From Anas platyrhynchos (Eukaryota; Chordata; Aves; Anseriformes; Anatidae): 64,000 nucleotides of DNA. The translations under genes were made by a program, and so were the position numbers. This document shows positions 40,737 to 52,490 of this stretch, in pieces. The stretch spans positions 5,865,501 to 5,929,500 of the forward strand of contig NC_092616.1 of the NCBI RefSeq assembly GCF_047663525.1. The letters are read 5' to 3'. Position 1 is the stretch's first letter. Every line of letters starts with the position of its first letter. The notes below the pieces were generated by a model. It ran no database searches. It saw nothing but the letters and a program-made list of their open reading frames with translations, and was not told where the DNA came from.

Positions 40737-43700
40737 GTGAGATTTGGGGCCGTTTTGGGACTTTTTGGGTTTTTGGGGTTTTTGGGGTCTTTTGGGGCCT
40801 TTTGGGGCCTTTTGGGGTCTTTGGGGTTTTGGGGGTTTTGGGGGTTTTTGGGTCATTGGGGGTATTTAGGATTTTGGGGTCTTTTTGGGGTCGTTTAGGG
40901 TCTTTTGGGGTCTTTGGTTATTTGGGGTCGTTTGGGGTATTTGGGGTCGTTTGGGATTCAGGGGTTTTTGGGGTCTTTTGGGGTCTTTTGGGGTCTTTTG
41001 GGGTCTTTTGGGGCCTTTTGGGGTCTTTTGGGGTCAATAAGGGTCGGGGGGCTTTGGGGATTTAGGGGATATTGGGGTCATTTGGGGTCATTTGGGGTTT
41101 TTGGGGTCATTTGGGGTTTTAGGGTATTTGGGGTCATTTGGGGTATTTGGGGTCGTTTGGGATTTAGGGGATTTTGGGGTCTTTTGGGGTCAATGGGGGT
41201 TGGGAAGCTTTGGGGATTTAGGGGATATTGGCGTCATTTGGGGTCATTTGGGGTTTTTGGGGTCATTTGGGGTTTTTGGGATATTTGGGGTTGTTTGAGG
41301 TATTTTGGGTCGTTTGGGATTTAGGGGATTTTGGGGTCATTTGGGGTTTTGGGGGTCGTTTAGGGTCTTTTGGGTTTTCTGGGGCCTTTTGGGGCCTTTT
41401 GGGGTCTTTTGGGATTTAGGGGATATTGGGGCCTTTTGGGGTCATTTGGGGTTTTTGGGGTATTTAGGATGTTTTGGGCTCTTTGGGGATTTTGGGGTCA
41501 TTTGGGGTATTTGGGGTCATTTGGGATTTAGGGGATTTTGGGGTCTTTTGGGGTCTTTTGGGGTCAATGGGGGTTGGGGAGCTTTGGGGATTTAGGGGAT
41601 ATTGGGGCCTTTTGGGGTCATTTGGGGTTTTGGGGGTATTTAAGGTCTTTTGGGATCTTTGGGGATTTGGGGGTCATTTGGGGTTTTTGGGGTCATTTGG
41701 GGTTGTTTGGGATTTTGGGATCTTTTGGGGTCTTTTGGGATTTGGGGGATTTGGGGGTCATTTGGGGTCATTTGGGGTTTTTGGGGTTGTTTGGGGTCTT
41801 TTGGGGTCTTTGGTTATTTGGGGTCGTTTGGGGTATTTGGGGTCGTTTGGGATTTAGGGGTTTTTGGGGTCTTTTGGGGCCTTTTGGGGCCTTTTGGGGC
41901 CTTTTGGGGCCTTTTGGGGTCTTTGGGGTTTTGGGGGTTTTGGGGGTTTTTGGGTCATTGGGGTATTTAGGATTTTGGGGTCTTTTTGGGGTCGTTTAGG
42001 GTCTTTTGGGGTCTTTGGGGTCATTTGGGGTATTTGGGGTCGTTTGGGATTTAGGGGATTTTGGGGTCTTTTGGGGTCTTTTGGGGCCTTTTGGGGCCTT
42101 TTAGGGTCTTTTGGGGTCAATAAGGGTCGAGGGGCTTTGGGGATTTAGGGGATTTTGGGGTCATTGGGGTATTTAGGATTTTGGGGTCATTTGGGGTTTT
42201 TGGGGTCATTTAGGGTCTTTTGGGGGTCTTTGGGGATTTTGGGGTCGTTTGGAATTTAGGGGATTTTGGGGTCTTTTGGGGTCTTTTGGGGCCTTTTGGG
42301 GTCTTTTGGGGTCTATGGGGTTCGGGGGGCTTTGGGGATTTAGGGGATTTTGGGGTCATTTGGGTTCATTTGGGGTTTTTGGGGCCTTTTGGGGCCTTTT
42401 GGGGTCTTTGGGGTCTTTGGGGTTTTGGGGGTTTTGGGGGTTTTTGGGGTCATTGGGGTATTTAGGATTTTGGGGTCTTTTTGGGGTCGTTTAGGGTCTT
42501 TTGGGGTCTTTGGTCTTTTGGGGTCGTTTGAGGTATTTGGGGTCGTTTGGGATTTAGGGGATTTTGGGGTCTTTTGGGGTCTTTGAGGGCCTTTTGGGGT
42601 CTTTTGGGGTCTTTTGGGGTCAATAAGGGTCGGGGGGCTTTGGGGATTTAGGGGATTTTGGGGTCATTGGGGTATTTAGGATTTTGGGGTCATTTGGGGT
42701 TTTTGGGGTCGTTTAGGGTCTTTTGGGATCTTTGGGGATTTTGGGGTCGTTTGGGATTTAGGAAATTTTGGGGTCTTTTGGGCCTTTTGGGGTCTTTTGG
42801 GGTCAATAAGGGTTGGGGGGCTTTGGGGATTTAGGGGATTTGGGGGTCATTTGGGGTCATTTGGGGTTTTTGGGGTCGTTTAGGGTCTTTTGGGATTTTG
42901 GGGTCTTTTGGGGTCTTTTGGGGTCAATGGGGGTTGGGGAGCTTTGGGGATTTGGGGGATATTGGGGTCATTTGGGGTCATTTGGGGTTTTTGGGGTTTA
43001 GAGTCTTTTGGGGTCTTTGGTTATTTGGGGTCGTTTGGGGTATTTGGGGTCGTTTGGGATTTAGGGAATTTTGGGGTCTTTTGGGGTCTTTTGGGGCCTT
43101 TTGGGGTCTTTTGGGGTCTATGCGGGTCGGGGGGCTTTAGGGATTTAGGGGATATTGGGGTCATTTGGGGTCATTTGGGGTTTTTGGGGTCATTTGGGGT
43201 TTTAGGGTATTTGGGGTCATTTGGGGTATTTGGGGTCGTTTGGGATTTAGGGGATTTTGGGGCCTTTTGGGGTCTTTTGGGGCCTTTTGGGGCCTTTTGG
43301 GGTCTTGGGGGTTTTGGGGGTTTTGGGGGTTTTTGGGGTCATTGGGGATATTTAGGATTTTGGGGTCTTTTTGGGGTCGTTTAGGGTCTTTTGGGGTCTT
43401 TGGTTATTTGGGGTCATTTGGGGTATTTGGGGTCGTTTGGGATTTAGGGGATTTTGGGGTCTTTTGGGGTCTTTGAGGGCCTTTTGGGGCCTTTTAGGGT
43501 CTTTTGGGGTCAATAAGGGTCGGGGGGCTTTGGGGATTTAGGGTATTTTGGGGTCATTGGGGTATTTAGGATTTTGGGGTCATTTGGGGTTTTTGGGGTC
43601 GTTTAGGGTTTTTTGGGGTCTTTGGTTATTTGGGGTCGTTTAGGATTTAGGGGATTTTGGGGTCTTTTGGGGTCTTTGGGGTTTTGGGGGTCTTTGGGGT

Positions 43701-44364
43701 TTTGGGGGTTTTTGTGGTCATTGGGGTATTTAGGATTTTGGGGTCATTTGGCATTTTAGGGGTCATTTAGGGTCTTTTGGGGGTCTTTGGGGATTTTGGG
43801 GTCGTTTGGGATTGTTTGGGATTTAGGAAATTTTGGGGTCTTTTGGGGCCTTTTGGGGTCTTTTGGGGTCAATAAGGGTCGGGGGGCTTTGGGGATTTAG
43901 GGGATTTGTGGGTCATTTGGGGTCATTTGGCGTTTTGGGGTTGTTTAGGGTCTTTTGGGGTCTTTGGTTATTTGGGGTCGTTTGGGGTATTTGGGGTCAT
44001 TTAGGATTTAGGGTCTTTTGGGGTCTTTTGGGGTCTTTGAGGGCCTTTTGGGGTCTTTTGGGGTCAATAGGGGTCAGGGGGCTTTGGGGATTTAGGGGAT
44101 TTTGGGGTCATTTGGTGTCATTTGGGGTTTTGGGGGTCATTTAGGGTCTTTTGGGGTCTTTGGGGATTTTGGGGTCATTTGGGGTTTTTGGGGTCGTTTG
44201 GGATTTAGGGGTTTTTGGGGTCTTTTGGGGCCTTTTGGGGCCTTTTGGGGTCTTTTGGGGTTCTTTGGGGCCGTTTGGGGATTTTGGGGCCGTTTTGGGG
44301 TTATTTGGGGCCTTTTTGGGGTCGGGGGGGGGGAGCCGTTAACCCTTCGCGTGCCGCCCCCCAG
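40737..44364. repeat. TGFB1I1 intron 2: GGGGTCTTTTGGGGTCATTT array
   Basis: Units TTTTGGGGTCTTTTGGGGCC and GGTCATTTGGGGTATTTGGG are repeated for 3.5 kb, with a larger block containing GGGGGGCTTTGGGGATTTAG that returns at about 0.2-0.5 kb. The intron is G/T-rich on the + strand. The last 60 bases become C-rich and form the acceptor GCCCCCCAG. Confidence 0.92.
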
Positions 44365-44414
44365 CCCCCGAGCTCGCCCCCGGCTGTGGGGTCGGAGAGG
44401 GACCAAGTGTACAG
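44365..44414 (+). CDS. TGFB1I1: TGFB1I1 exon 3 (regulatory tyrosine)
   Basis: The exon reads PPSSPPAVGSERDQVY and ends in phase 2 at the donor ACAG|GTACGG (44415). DQVY-S corresponds to the mammalian DHLYST site, a tyrosine phosphorylated by PYK2/FAK-type kinases; it is residue 44 of the joined protein. The flanking Ser/Pro sequence is poorly conserved, as usual for this linker. Confidence 0.88.
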
Positions 44415-46275
44415 GTACGGGGTCGTTATGGGGTCAGGGGTCGTTATGGGGTCAGGGGTCATGGGGTCGGGGTTATGGGGTCAGGGGTTATGGGGTCACG
44501 GGGTTATGGGGTCAGGGTTATGGGGTCAGGGGTTATGGGGTCATGGGGTTATGGGGTCAGGGGTCATGGGGTTATGGGGTTATGGGGTTATGGGGTCAGG
44601 GGTTATGGGGTCATGGGGTTATGGGGTTATGGGGTCAGGGGGTTATGGGGTCAGGGGTTATGGGGTCAGGGGTCATGGGGTTATGGGGTTATGGGGTTAT
44701 GGGGTCAGGGGTTATGGGGTCATGGGGTTATGGGGTTATGGGGTCAGGGGGTTATGGGGTCAGGGGTTATGGGGTCAGGGGGTTATGGGGTTATGGGGTT
44801 TTGGGGTTATGGGGTTATGGGGTCACGGGGTTATGGGGTCAGGGGTTATGGGGTTTTGGGGTTTTGGGGTTTTGGGGTTATGGGGTTATGGGGTCAGGGT
44901 TATGGGGTCACAGGGTTATGGGGTCAGGGGGTTATGGGGTCATGGGGTTATGGGGTCGGGGGTTATGGGGTTATGGGGTCAGGGGGTTATGGGGTCAGGG
45001 GTTATGGGGTCATGGGGTTATGGGGTCGGGGGTTATGGGGTTATGGGGTCATGGGGTCATGGGGTTATGGGGTCATGGGGTTATGGGGTCATGGGGTTGG
45101 GGGTTATGGGGTCAGGGGTCATGGGGTTATGGGGTTATGGGGTCATGGGGTTATGGGGTCAGGGGTTATGGGGTCAAGGGGTTATGGGGTCATGGGGTTA
45201 TGGGGTCATGGGGTTATGGGGTCGGGGGTTATGGGGTCAGGGTTATGGGGTCATGGGGTTATGGGGTCGGGGGTTATGGGGTCAGGGTTATGGGGTCATG
45301 GGGTTATGGGGTCGGGGGTTATGGGGTCATGGGGTCATGGGGTTATGGGGTTGGGGTCATGGGGTTATGGGGTCAGGGGTTATGGGGTCATGGGGTTATG
45401 GGGTCATGGGGTTATGGGGTCATGGGGTCATGGGGTTATGGGGTTATGGGGTTATGGTGTCACGGGGTCATGGGGTCAGGGGTTATGGGGTCACGGGGTT
45501 ATGGGGTTTTGGGGTTTTGGGGTTTTGGGGTCAGGGGGTGAGGTTATGGGGTCAGGGGTTATGGGGTCGGGCGTTATGGGGTCATGGGGTTATGGGGTCA
45601 GGGGTTATGGGGTCAGGGGTTATGGGGTTATGGGGTCAGGGGTTATGGGGTCAGGGGTTATGGGGTCAGGGGTTATGGGGTTATGGGGTCAGGGGTTATG
45701 GGGTTATGGGGTCAGGGGTTATGGGGTTATGGGGTCACAGGGTTATGGGGTCAGGGTTATGGGGTCAGGGGTTATGGGGTCATGGGGTTATGGGGTCAGG
45801 GTTATGGGGTCACAGGGTTATGGGGTTTTGGGGTTTTGGGGTTATGGGGTCAGGGGTTATGGGGTCATGGGGGCGGGGTTATGGGGTCAGGGGGTTATGG
45901 GGTCAGGGGTCATGGGGTCATGGGGTTATGGGGTCAGGGGTTAGGGGGTTATGGGGTTATGGGGTCATGGGGTTATGGGGTCAGGGGTTATGGGGTCATG
46001 GGGTTATGGGGTCAGGGGTTATGGGGTCAGGGGTTATGGGGTTATGGGGTTATGTGGTCATGGGGTCAGGGTTATGGGGTCGTTATGGGGTCGGGGGTCA
46101 TGGGGTGGGGTTATGGGGTCACAGGGTTATGGGGTCGGGGGTTATGGGGTTGTGGGGTCATGGGGTCATTGGGGGTTATGGGGTTATAGGGTTATAGGAT
46201 TTGGGGGATTATGGGGTCACGGGGCTATGGGGTCATGGGGTCACAGGGTTATAGGGTCACGGGGTTATGGGGTTT
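44415..46275. repeat. TGFB1I1 intron 3: GGGGTCAGGGGTTAT array
   Basis: Almost pure GGGGTTATGGGGTCAGGGGT units run for 1.85 kb on the + strand. The sequence is the reverse complement of the array at the end of intron 1, so the two would pair in the pre-mRNA. Frames of over 400 codons here are repeat translations (GVMGLWG and similar). Confidence 0.94.
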
Positions 46276-46290
46276 TGGGGCCGCCCCCAG

Positions 46291-46394
46291 CGCCGTGCAG
46301 AAGCCCCCCGCCCCCCGCCCGCCCCCGTCCCCCGGCCTGGGGGACCTGGACCGGCTCCTGCGGGACCTCAGCGCCACCCACAGCTGCATCGCAG
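46291..46394 (+). CDS. TGFB1I1: TGFB1I1 exon 4 (LD motif DLDRLLRDL)
   Basis: After completing a Ser codon the exon reads AVQKPPAPRPPPSPGLGDLD and RLLRDLSATHSCIA. GDLDRLLRDLSA is a clear LD motif and aligns with mammalian ELDRLLQELNATQFNI. The Pro-rich stretch before it is a potential SH3 ligand. The acceptor is CGCCCCCAG (to 46290) and the donor is CGCAG|GTACCC (46395), phase 1. Confidence 0.93.
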
Positions 46395-47740
46395 GTACCC
46401 AAAATCCCCCGAATTCACCCCAAAACCCGCCCCGGCGACCCCGGGAACGGCTTCGGCCGCCCCAAAAACCCCCCGGACCCCAAATCCCAGAGAATTAGCC
46501 CCAAAAATGTCCCCAAGACCCCAAATCCTACTAAATTGACCCAAAATCCTATTAATTTGACCCCAAATCCCAAGAAATTGACCCAAAATCCCACCAAATT
46601 GACCCAAAATCCACCCAAATTAACCCCAAATCCCAACAAATTATCCCAAACCCCAATAAATTACCCCAAATTCCAACCGATTGACCCCCAAAATGTCCTC
46701 AAGACCCCAAATCCTACTAAATTGATCCAAAATCCTATTATTTTGACCCCAAATCCCCCGAATCCGCCCCAAAACCCGCCCCGGCGACCCCGGAAACGGC
46801 TTCGGCCACCCCAAAAACCCCCCGGACCCCAAATCCGCCCAAATCCCAGAGAATTAGCCCCAAAAATGTCCCCGGGACCCCAAATCCTACTAAATTGACC
46901 CCAAATCCTATTAATTTGACCCCAAATCCCAAGAAATTGACCCAAAATCTCAACAAATTGACCCAAAATCCCAACAAATTAACCCCAAATCCCAACAAAT
47001 TGACCCAAATCCCAATAAATTACCCCAAATTCCAACCGATTGACCCCCAAAATGTCCCCGGGACCCCAAATCCTACTAAATTGACCCAAAATCCTATTAA
47101 TTTGACCCCAAATCCCACTGAATTGACCCAAAATCCTACTAAATTGACCCAAAATCCCAGCAAATTGACCCAAAATCCCAACACATTGACCCCAAAACCC
47201 CCATTTCTCACCCAAAAACCCTAAATTAACCCCAAAACCCCCTTTTCTCACCCCAAAACCCTTCATTAACCCCAAAACCCCCTTTTCTCACCCCAAAACC
47301 CTTCATTGACCCCAAAATCCCCATTTCTCACCCCAAAACCCTTCATTGACCCTAAACCCCCATTTCTCACCCCAAAACCCATTTTTTCACCCCAAAACCC
47401 TTCATTGACCCCAAAACCCCCTTTTCTCACCCCAAAACCCTTCATTGACCCCAAAACCCCCATTTCTCACCCCAAAACCCTTCATTGACCCCAAAACCCC
47501 CTTTTCCCACCCCAAAACCCTTCATTGACCCCAAAATCCCCATTTTCACCCCAAAACCCCCTCCTTGACCCCAAACCCTCTTATTTCACCCCAAACCCCC
47601 CTTTTCACCCCAAATCCTCCCTTACTGACCCCAAATCACATTTTCTCACCCCAAAACCCTTCATTGACCCCAAAACCCCCTTTTCTCACCCCAAAACCCT
47701 ACATTGACCCAAAATCCCCCTTTTTCACCCCAAAATCTTC
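46395..47740. repeat. TGFB1I1 intron 4: AAATTGACCCAAAATCC and CTTCATTGACCCC arrays
   Basis: The first 800 bases are about 20-bp units of the form AAATTGACCCAAAATCCCAA, in two larger copies (46395-46740 and 46741-47050 or nearby), each beginning with an AACCCGCCCCGGCGACCCCG stretch. The remainder is CTCACCCCAAAACCCTTCAT units of about 38 bp. Confidence 0.9.
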
Positions 47741-47751
47741 TGCCCCCCCAG

Positions 47752-47818
47752 ACGAGCTCCTGGCCCAGGCCCCTCCCCCCCCGAGGACGGAGCCCGCGGA
47801 CGAGGAACCCCCCCCCCG
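47752..47818 (+). CDS. TGFB1I1: TGFB1I1 exon 5 (acidic linker)
   Basis: The exon completes an Asp codon and reads ELLAQAPPPPRTEPADEEPP-P, ending in phase 2 at CCG|GTGAGC (47819). It aligns with the mammalian segment ITDEIMSQFP...EDQSEDKK between two LD motifs. Despite runs of 8-10 C, the frame is correct. Confidence 0.88.
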
Positions 47819-49955
47819 GTGAGCGACCCCAAAAACCCCAAATTTGGGGGATTTCACCCCAAAAAACCACCCATTTTGGCTGTTTTTACCCCAAAACCCT
47901 ATATTTCACCCCAAAACTCTCTCAGCCTCCAAAAAACGGGCCTCGAATCCAACCACCACTATTTCGGCCTCTAAAAAAAAGGTCAAAATCCCAAAATTTT
48001 GAGGTTTTCCCCCAGAAAAAAAATCCTATATTTCACCCCAAAACACCCTAAAAACCCTAAAAAACCCTAAATCCCTATATTTCACCCCAAAACCTTCTTG
48101 GCCTCCAAAAAACTGGCCTCGGATCCAACCTCCACCATTTTGTCCTCCAAAAAAAAGGCTGAAACCTCCAAATTTTGAGGTCCTTCCCCTCCAAAAAAGA
48201 TAAATTCCGCCCCAAAACACCCTAAAAAACCCTAAAAAAAACTAAAAAACCCTAAATCCCACGATTTCACCCCAAAACCTTCTTGACCTCCAAAAAACAG
48301 ACGTCAAATCCAACCACCACCATTTTGTCCTTAAAAAAAAGGGCCAAAACCTCCAAATTTTGAGGTCTTTCTCCTACAAAAAATATATATTCCACCCCAA
48401 AACACCCTGAAAAACCCTAAAAAAAAAACCTAAAAAACCCTAAATCCCACGATTTCACCCCAAAACCTTCTCGGCCTCCAAAAAACAGACGTCAAATCCA
48501 ACCACCACCATTTTGTCCTTAAAAAAAAGGGCCAAAACCTCCAAATTTTGAGGTCTTTCTCCTACAAAAAATATATATTCCACCCCAAAACACCCTGAAA
48601 AACCCTAAAAAAAAAACCTAAAAAACCCTAAATCCCACGATTTCACCCCAAAACCTTCTCGGCCTCCAAAAAACGGGCCTCAAATCCAACCTCCACCATT
48701 TTGTCCTCCAAAAAAAAGGCTGAAACCTCCAAATTTTGAGGTCCTTCCCCTCCAAAAAAGATATATTCCACCCCAAAACACCCCGAAAAACCCTAAAAAA
48801 ACCCTAAAAAACCCTAAATCCCACGATTTCACCCCAAAACCTTCTTGGCCTCCAAAAAACGAGCCTCAAATCCAACCACCACCATTTTGTCCTCCAAAAA
48901 AAGGGCCAAAACCTCCAAATTTTGAGATATTCCCCCTATAAAAAATATATATTCTGCCCCAAAACACCCTAAAAAAACCTAAAAAAAACCCTAAAATCCC
49001 TAAATCCCACGATTTCACCCCAAAACCTTCTTGGCCTCCAAAAAACGAGCCTCAAATCCAACCACCACCATTTTGTCCTCCAAAAAAAGGGCCAAAACCT
49101 CCAAATTTTGAGATATTCCCCCTATAAAAAATATATATTCTGCCCCAAAACACCCTAAAAAAACCTAAAAAAAACCCTAAAATCCCTAAATCCCACGATT
49201 TCACCCCAAAACCTTCTTGGCCTCCAAAATACAGACCTCAAATCCAACCTCCACCATTTTGTCCTCCAAAAAAAAGGCTGAAACCTCCAAATTTTGAGGT
49301 CCTTCCCCTCCAAAAATGATAAATTCCGCCCCAAAACACCCTAAAAAAAAATAAAAAAAAACTAAAAAACCCTAAATCCCATGATTTCACCCCAAAACCT
49401 TCTTGACCTCCAAAAAACAGACCTCAAATCCAACCACCACCATTTCGGCCTCCAAAAAAAAGGCCAAAATCGCAAAATTTTGAGGTCCTTCCCCTCCAAA
49501 AATGATAAATTCCGCCCCAAAACACCCTAAAAAAAAATTAAAAAAAAGTAAAAAACCCTAAATCCCACGATTTCACCCCAAAACCTTCTTGACCTCCAAA
49601 AAACGAGCCTCAAATCCAACCACCACCATTTTGTCCTCCAAAAAAAGGACCAAACCCCTCAAATTTCGACGTCCTTCTCCTACAAAAATGATAAATTCTG
49701 CCCCAAAACACCCTGAAAAAAATTTTAAAAAAACTAAAAAACCCTAAATCCCATGATTTCACCCCAAAACCTTCTTGGCCTCCAAAAAACTGGCCTTGGA
49801 TCCAACCTCCACCATTTTATACTCCTAAAAAAAAGGCTGAAACCTCAAAATTTTGAGGTCTTCCACCTATAAAAAATGATAAATTCCACCCCAAAACACC
49901 CTAAAAAAAAGTAATAAAAAAGTAAAAAACCCTAAATCCCCTGATTTCACCCCAA
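47819..49955. repeat. TGFB1I1 intron 5: ~185-bp tandem repeat, about 11 copies
   Basis: A complex unit of about 185 bp contains GATTTCACCCCAAAACCTTC, CATTTTGTCCTCCAAAAAAA and CTCCAAATTTTGAGGTC. The TTTCACCCCAAAACCT landmark is found near 48080, 48267, 48455, 48640, 48828, 49013, 49200, 49387, 49572, 49757 and 49946. Copies are very similar. Unlike other arrays here, the unit is long and rich in A tracts. Confidence 0.92.
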
Positions 49956-49960
49956 AACAG

Positions 49961-50153
49961 CCCTCCCCTCCCGGCCTCCACGGCCACCCAGGAGCTGGAC
50001 AAGCTGATGGCCTCGCTCTCCGACTTCAACCTGCGGGGTCCGGGGGGTTTTGGGGTCGCCCCAAAATCCCCCAAAAAATTTGGGGGGCCCCCCCCCGGGG
50101 AGAGCCTCGACTCCATGCTGGGGCTGCTGCAGGAGGACCTCAAGCGCCAGGGG
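49961..50153 (+). CDS. TGFB1I1: TGFB1I1 exon 6 (two LD motifs)
   Basis: The exon contains two LD motifs. TQELDKLMASLSDFNL matches mammalian LELDRLMASLSDF, and ESLDSMLGLLQEDLKRQG matches SLDTMLGLLQSDLSRRG, the motif just ahead of the LIM domains. The spacer GPGGFGVAPKSPKKFGG is low in conservation and probably flexible. The acceptor is CCCCAAAACAG (to 49960) and the donor is CAGGG|GTGCGT (50154), phase 0. Confidence 0.94.
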
Positions 50154-52490
50154 GTGCGTTTTGGGGCGTTTTGGGGCTTTTTGGCGATTTTGGGGTTTTT
50201 TTTTGGGGTGGTGGGAGGAAAGGTTTTGGGGTTTGGGTTTTTTTTGGGGGGTTTTTAGGGGGTTTTTGGGGTGGGGGTGAATACGGAGGGTGGGGGGGGG
50301 GTAATAAAGTGGGGTGGTCCTAAATTCGGATTCACCCCAAATTGGGGTCACCCCAAATTTAGGAGTGACCCCAAATCCGGATTCACCCCAAATTGGGGTC
50401 ACCCCGAATTTAGGAGTGACCCCAAATCCGGATTCACCCCAAATTGGGGCGACCCCAAATCCGGATCACCCCAAAATGGGGTCGAACCTAAAATGGGGTC
50501 AACACGAATCCAGAGTGACCCCAAATTGGGGTGACCCCGAATTTAGGAGTGACCCCAAATGGGGTCAACCCTAAAATGGAGTCACCCCAAATCTGGATCA
50601 CCCCAAATTGGGGTCACCCCAAATTTAGGAGTGACCCCAAATCCAGATTGCCCCAAAATGGGGTCATCCTAAATCCAGAGTGACCCCAAAATGGGGTGAC
50701 CCCAAATTTAGGAGTGACCCCAAATCCGGATTCACCCTAAATTGGGGTGACCCCAAATCCGGATCACCCCAAAATGGGGTCGAACCTAAAATGGGGTCAA
50801 CCCAAATCCAGAGTGACCCCAAATTGGGGTGACCCCGAATTTAGGAGTGACCCCAAATCTGGATTGCCCCAAAATGGGGTCACCCCGAGTTTAGGAGTGA
50901 CCCCAAATGGGGTGACCCCAAAAATGGAGTGACTCCGAATCTGGATTGCCCCAAAATGGGGTCACCCCAAATTTAGGAGTGACCCCAAATCCGGATCACC
51001 CCAAAATGGGGTCACCCCAAATTTAGGAGTGACCCCAAATCCGGATTCACCCCAAATTGGGGTGACCCCAAATCCGGATCACCCCAAAATGGGGTCATCC
51101 TAAATCCAGAGTGACCCCAAAATGGGGTGACCCCGAATTTAGGAGTGACCCCAAATCTGGATTGCCCCAAAATGGGGTGACCCCCAATTTAGGAGTGACC
51201 CCAAATGGGGTCACCCCAAAAATGGAGTGACTCCGAATCTGGATCACCCCAAAATGGGGTCACCCCAAATTTAGGAGTGACCCCAAATCCGGATTGCCCC
51301 AAAATGGGGTCACCCCAAATTTAGGAGTGACCCCAAATCCGGATTGCCCCAAGATGGGGTCACCCCAAATTTAGGAGTGACCCCAAATGGGGTCAACCCT
51401 AAAATGGGGTCACTCCGAATCTGGATCACCCCAAATTGGGGTCACCCCAAATTTAGGAGTGACCCCAAATCCGGATTGCCCCAAAATGGGGTGACCCCGA
51501 ATCTAGGAGTGACCCCAAATGGGGTCACCCCAAAAATGGAGTGACTCCGAATCTGGATTGCCCCAAAATGGGGTGACCCCAAATTTAGGAGTGACCCCAA
51601 ATCCGGATCACCCCAAAATGGGGTCACCCCAAATTTAGGAGTGACCCCAAATCTGGATCACCCCAAAATGGGGTCACCCCAAATCCAGATTGCCCCAAAA
51701 TGGGGTCATCCTAAATCCAGAGTGACCCCAAAATGGGGTGACCCCGAATCTAGGAGTGACCCCAAATGGGGTCACCCCAAAAATGGAGTCACTCCGAATC
51801 TGGATCACCCCAAATTGGGGTCACCCCAAATTTAGGAGTGACCTCAAATCCAGATTGCCCCAAAATGGGGTAATCCTAAATCCAGAGTGACCCCAAAATG
51901 GGGTGACCCCGAATTTAGGAGTGACCCCAAATGGGGTCACCCCAAAAATGGAGTGACTCCGAATCTGGATTGCCCCAAAATGGGGTGACCCCAAATCCGG
52001 ATCGCCCCAAAATGGGGTGACCCCAAAATTGGAGTGATTCTGGTTCCAGATTGCCCCCAAAATGGGGTCACCCCGAATTTAGGAGTGACCCCAAATCCGG
52101 ATCACCCCAAAATGGGGTCACCCCAAATTTAGGAGTGACCCCAAATCCAGATTGCCCCAAAATGGATTGACCCCAAATCCGGATCACCCCAAAATGGGGC
52201 CACCACAAATTTAGGAGTGACCCCAAATCCGGATTATCCCAAAATGGAGTGACCCCGAATTTAGGAATGACCCAAAATGGGGTGACCCCAAAACTGGAGT
52301 GACTCCGAATCTGGACAACCCCTAATTGGGGTCACCCCAAATTTAGGAATGACCCCAAATGGGGTCAACCCTAAAATGGGATCACCCCTAATCCGGATCA
52401 TCCCAAAATGGGGTGACCCCAAATTTAGGAGTGACCCCAAATCCGGATTGCCCCAAAATGGGGTCACCCCAAATCCGGAGTGACCCCAAA
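50154..52490. repeat. TGFB1I1 intron 6, part 1: GGGGTCACCCCAAATTTAGG array
   Basis: After about 130 bases of G/T-rich sequence the array of GACCCCAAATCCGGATCACC, CCCAAAATGGGGTCACCCC and TTTAGGAGTGACCCC begins. The unit is partly palindromic (GGGGTGACCCC and CCAAATTGGGG-type words), so both strands look alike and every copy can fold. Confidence 0.92.

Noticed and set aside
44215..46197. Open frames of 479-660 codons (GVMGLWG repeats)
   Set aside because: Translation of the GGGGTTATGGGGTCA array in TGFB1I1 intron 3.
47819..49955. CRISPR-like or telomere-like reading of the regular repeats (CCCTAAA words)
   Set aside because: Repeats are contiguous with no spacers, and the CCCTAA words are scattered inside a 185-bp unit and not tandem hexamers. 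The DNA is vertebrate.
50300..50310. AATAAA in GGTAATAAAGTGG as a polyadenylation signal
   Set aside because: It lies in TGFB1I1 intron 6 and the open frame continues correctly in exons 7-10. At most it could give premature polyadenylation.
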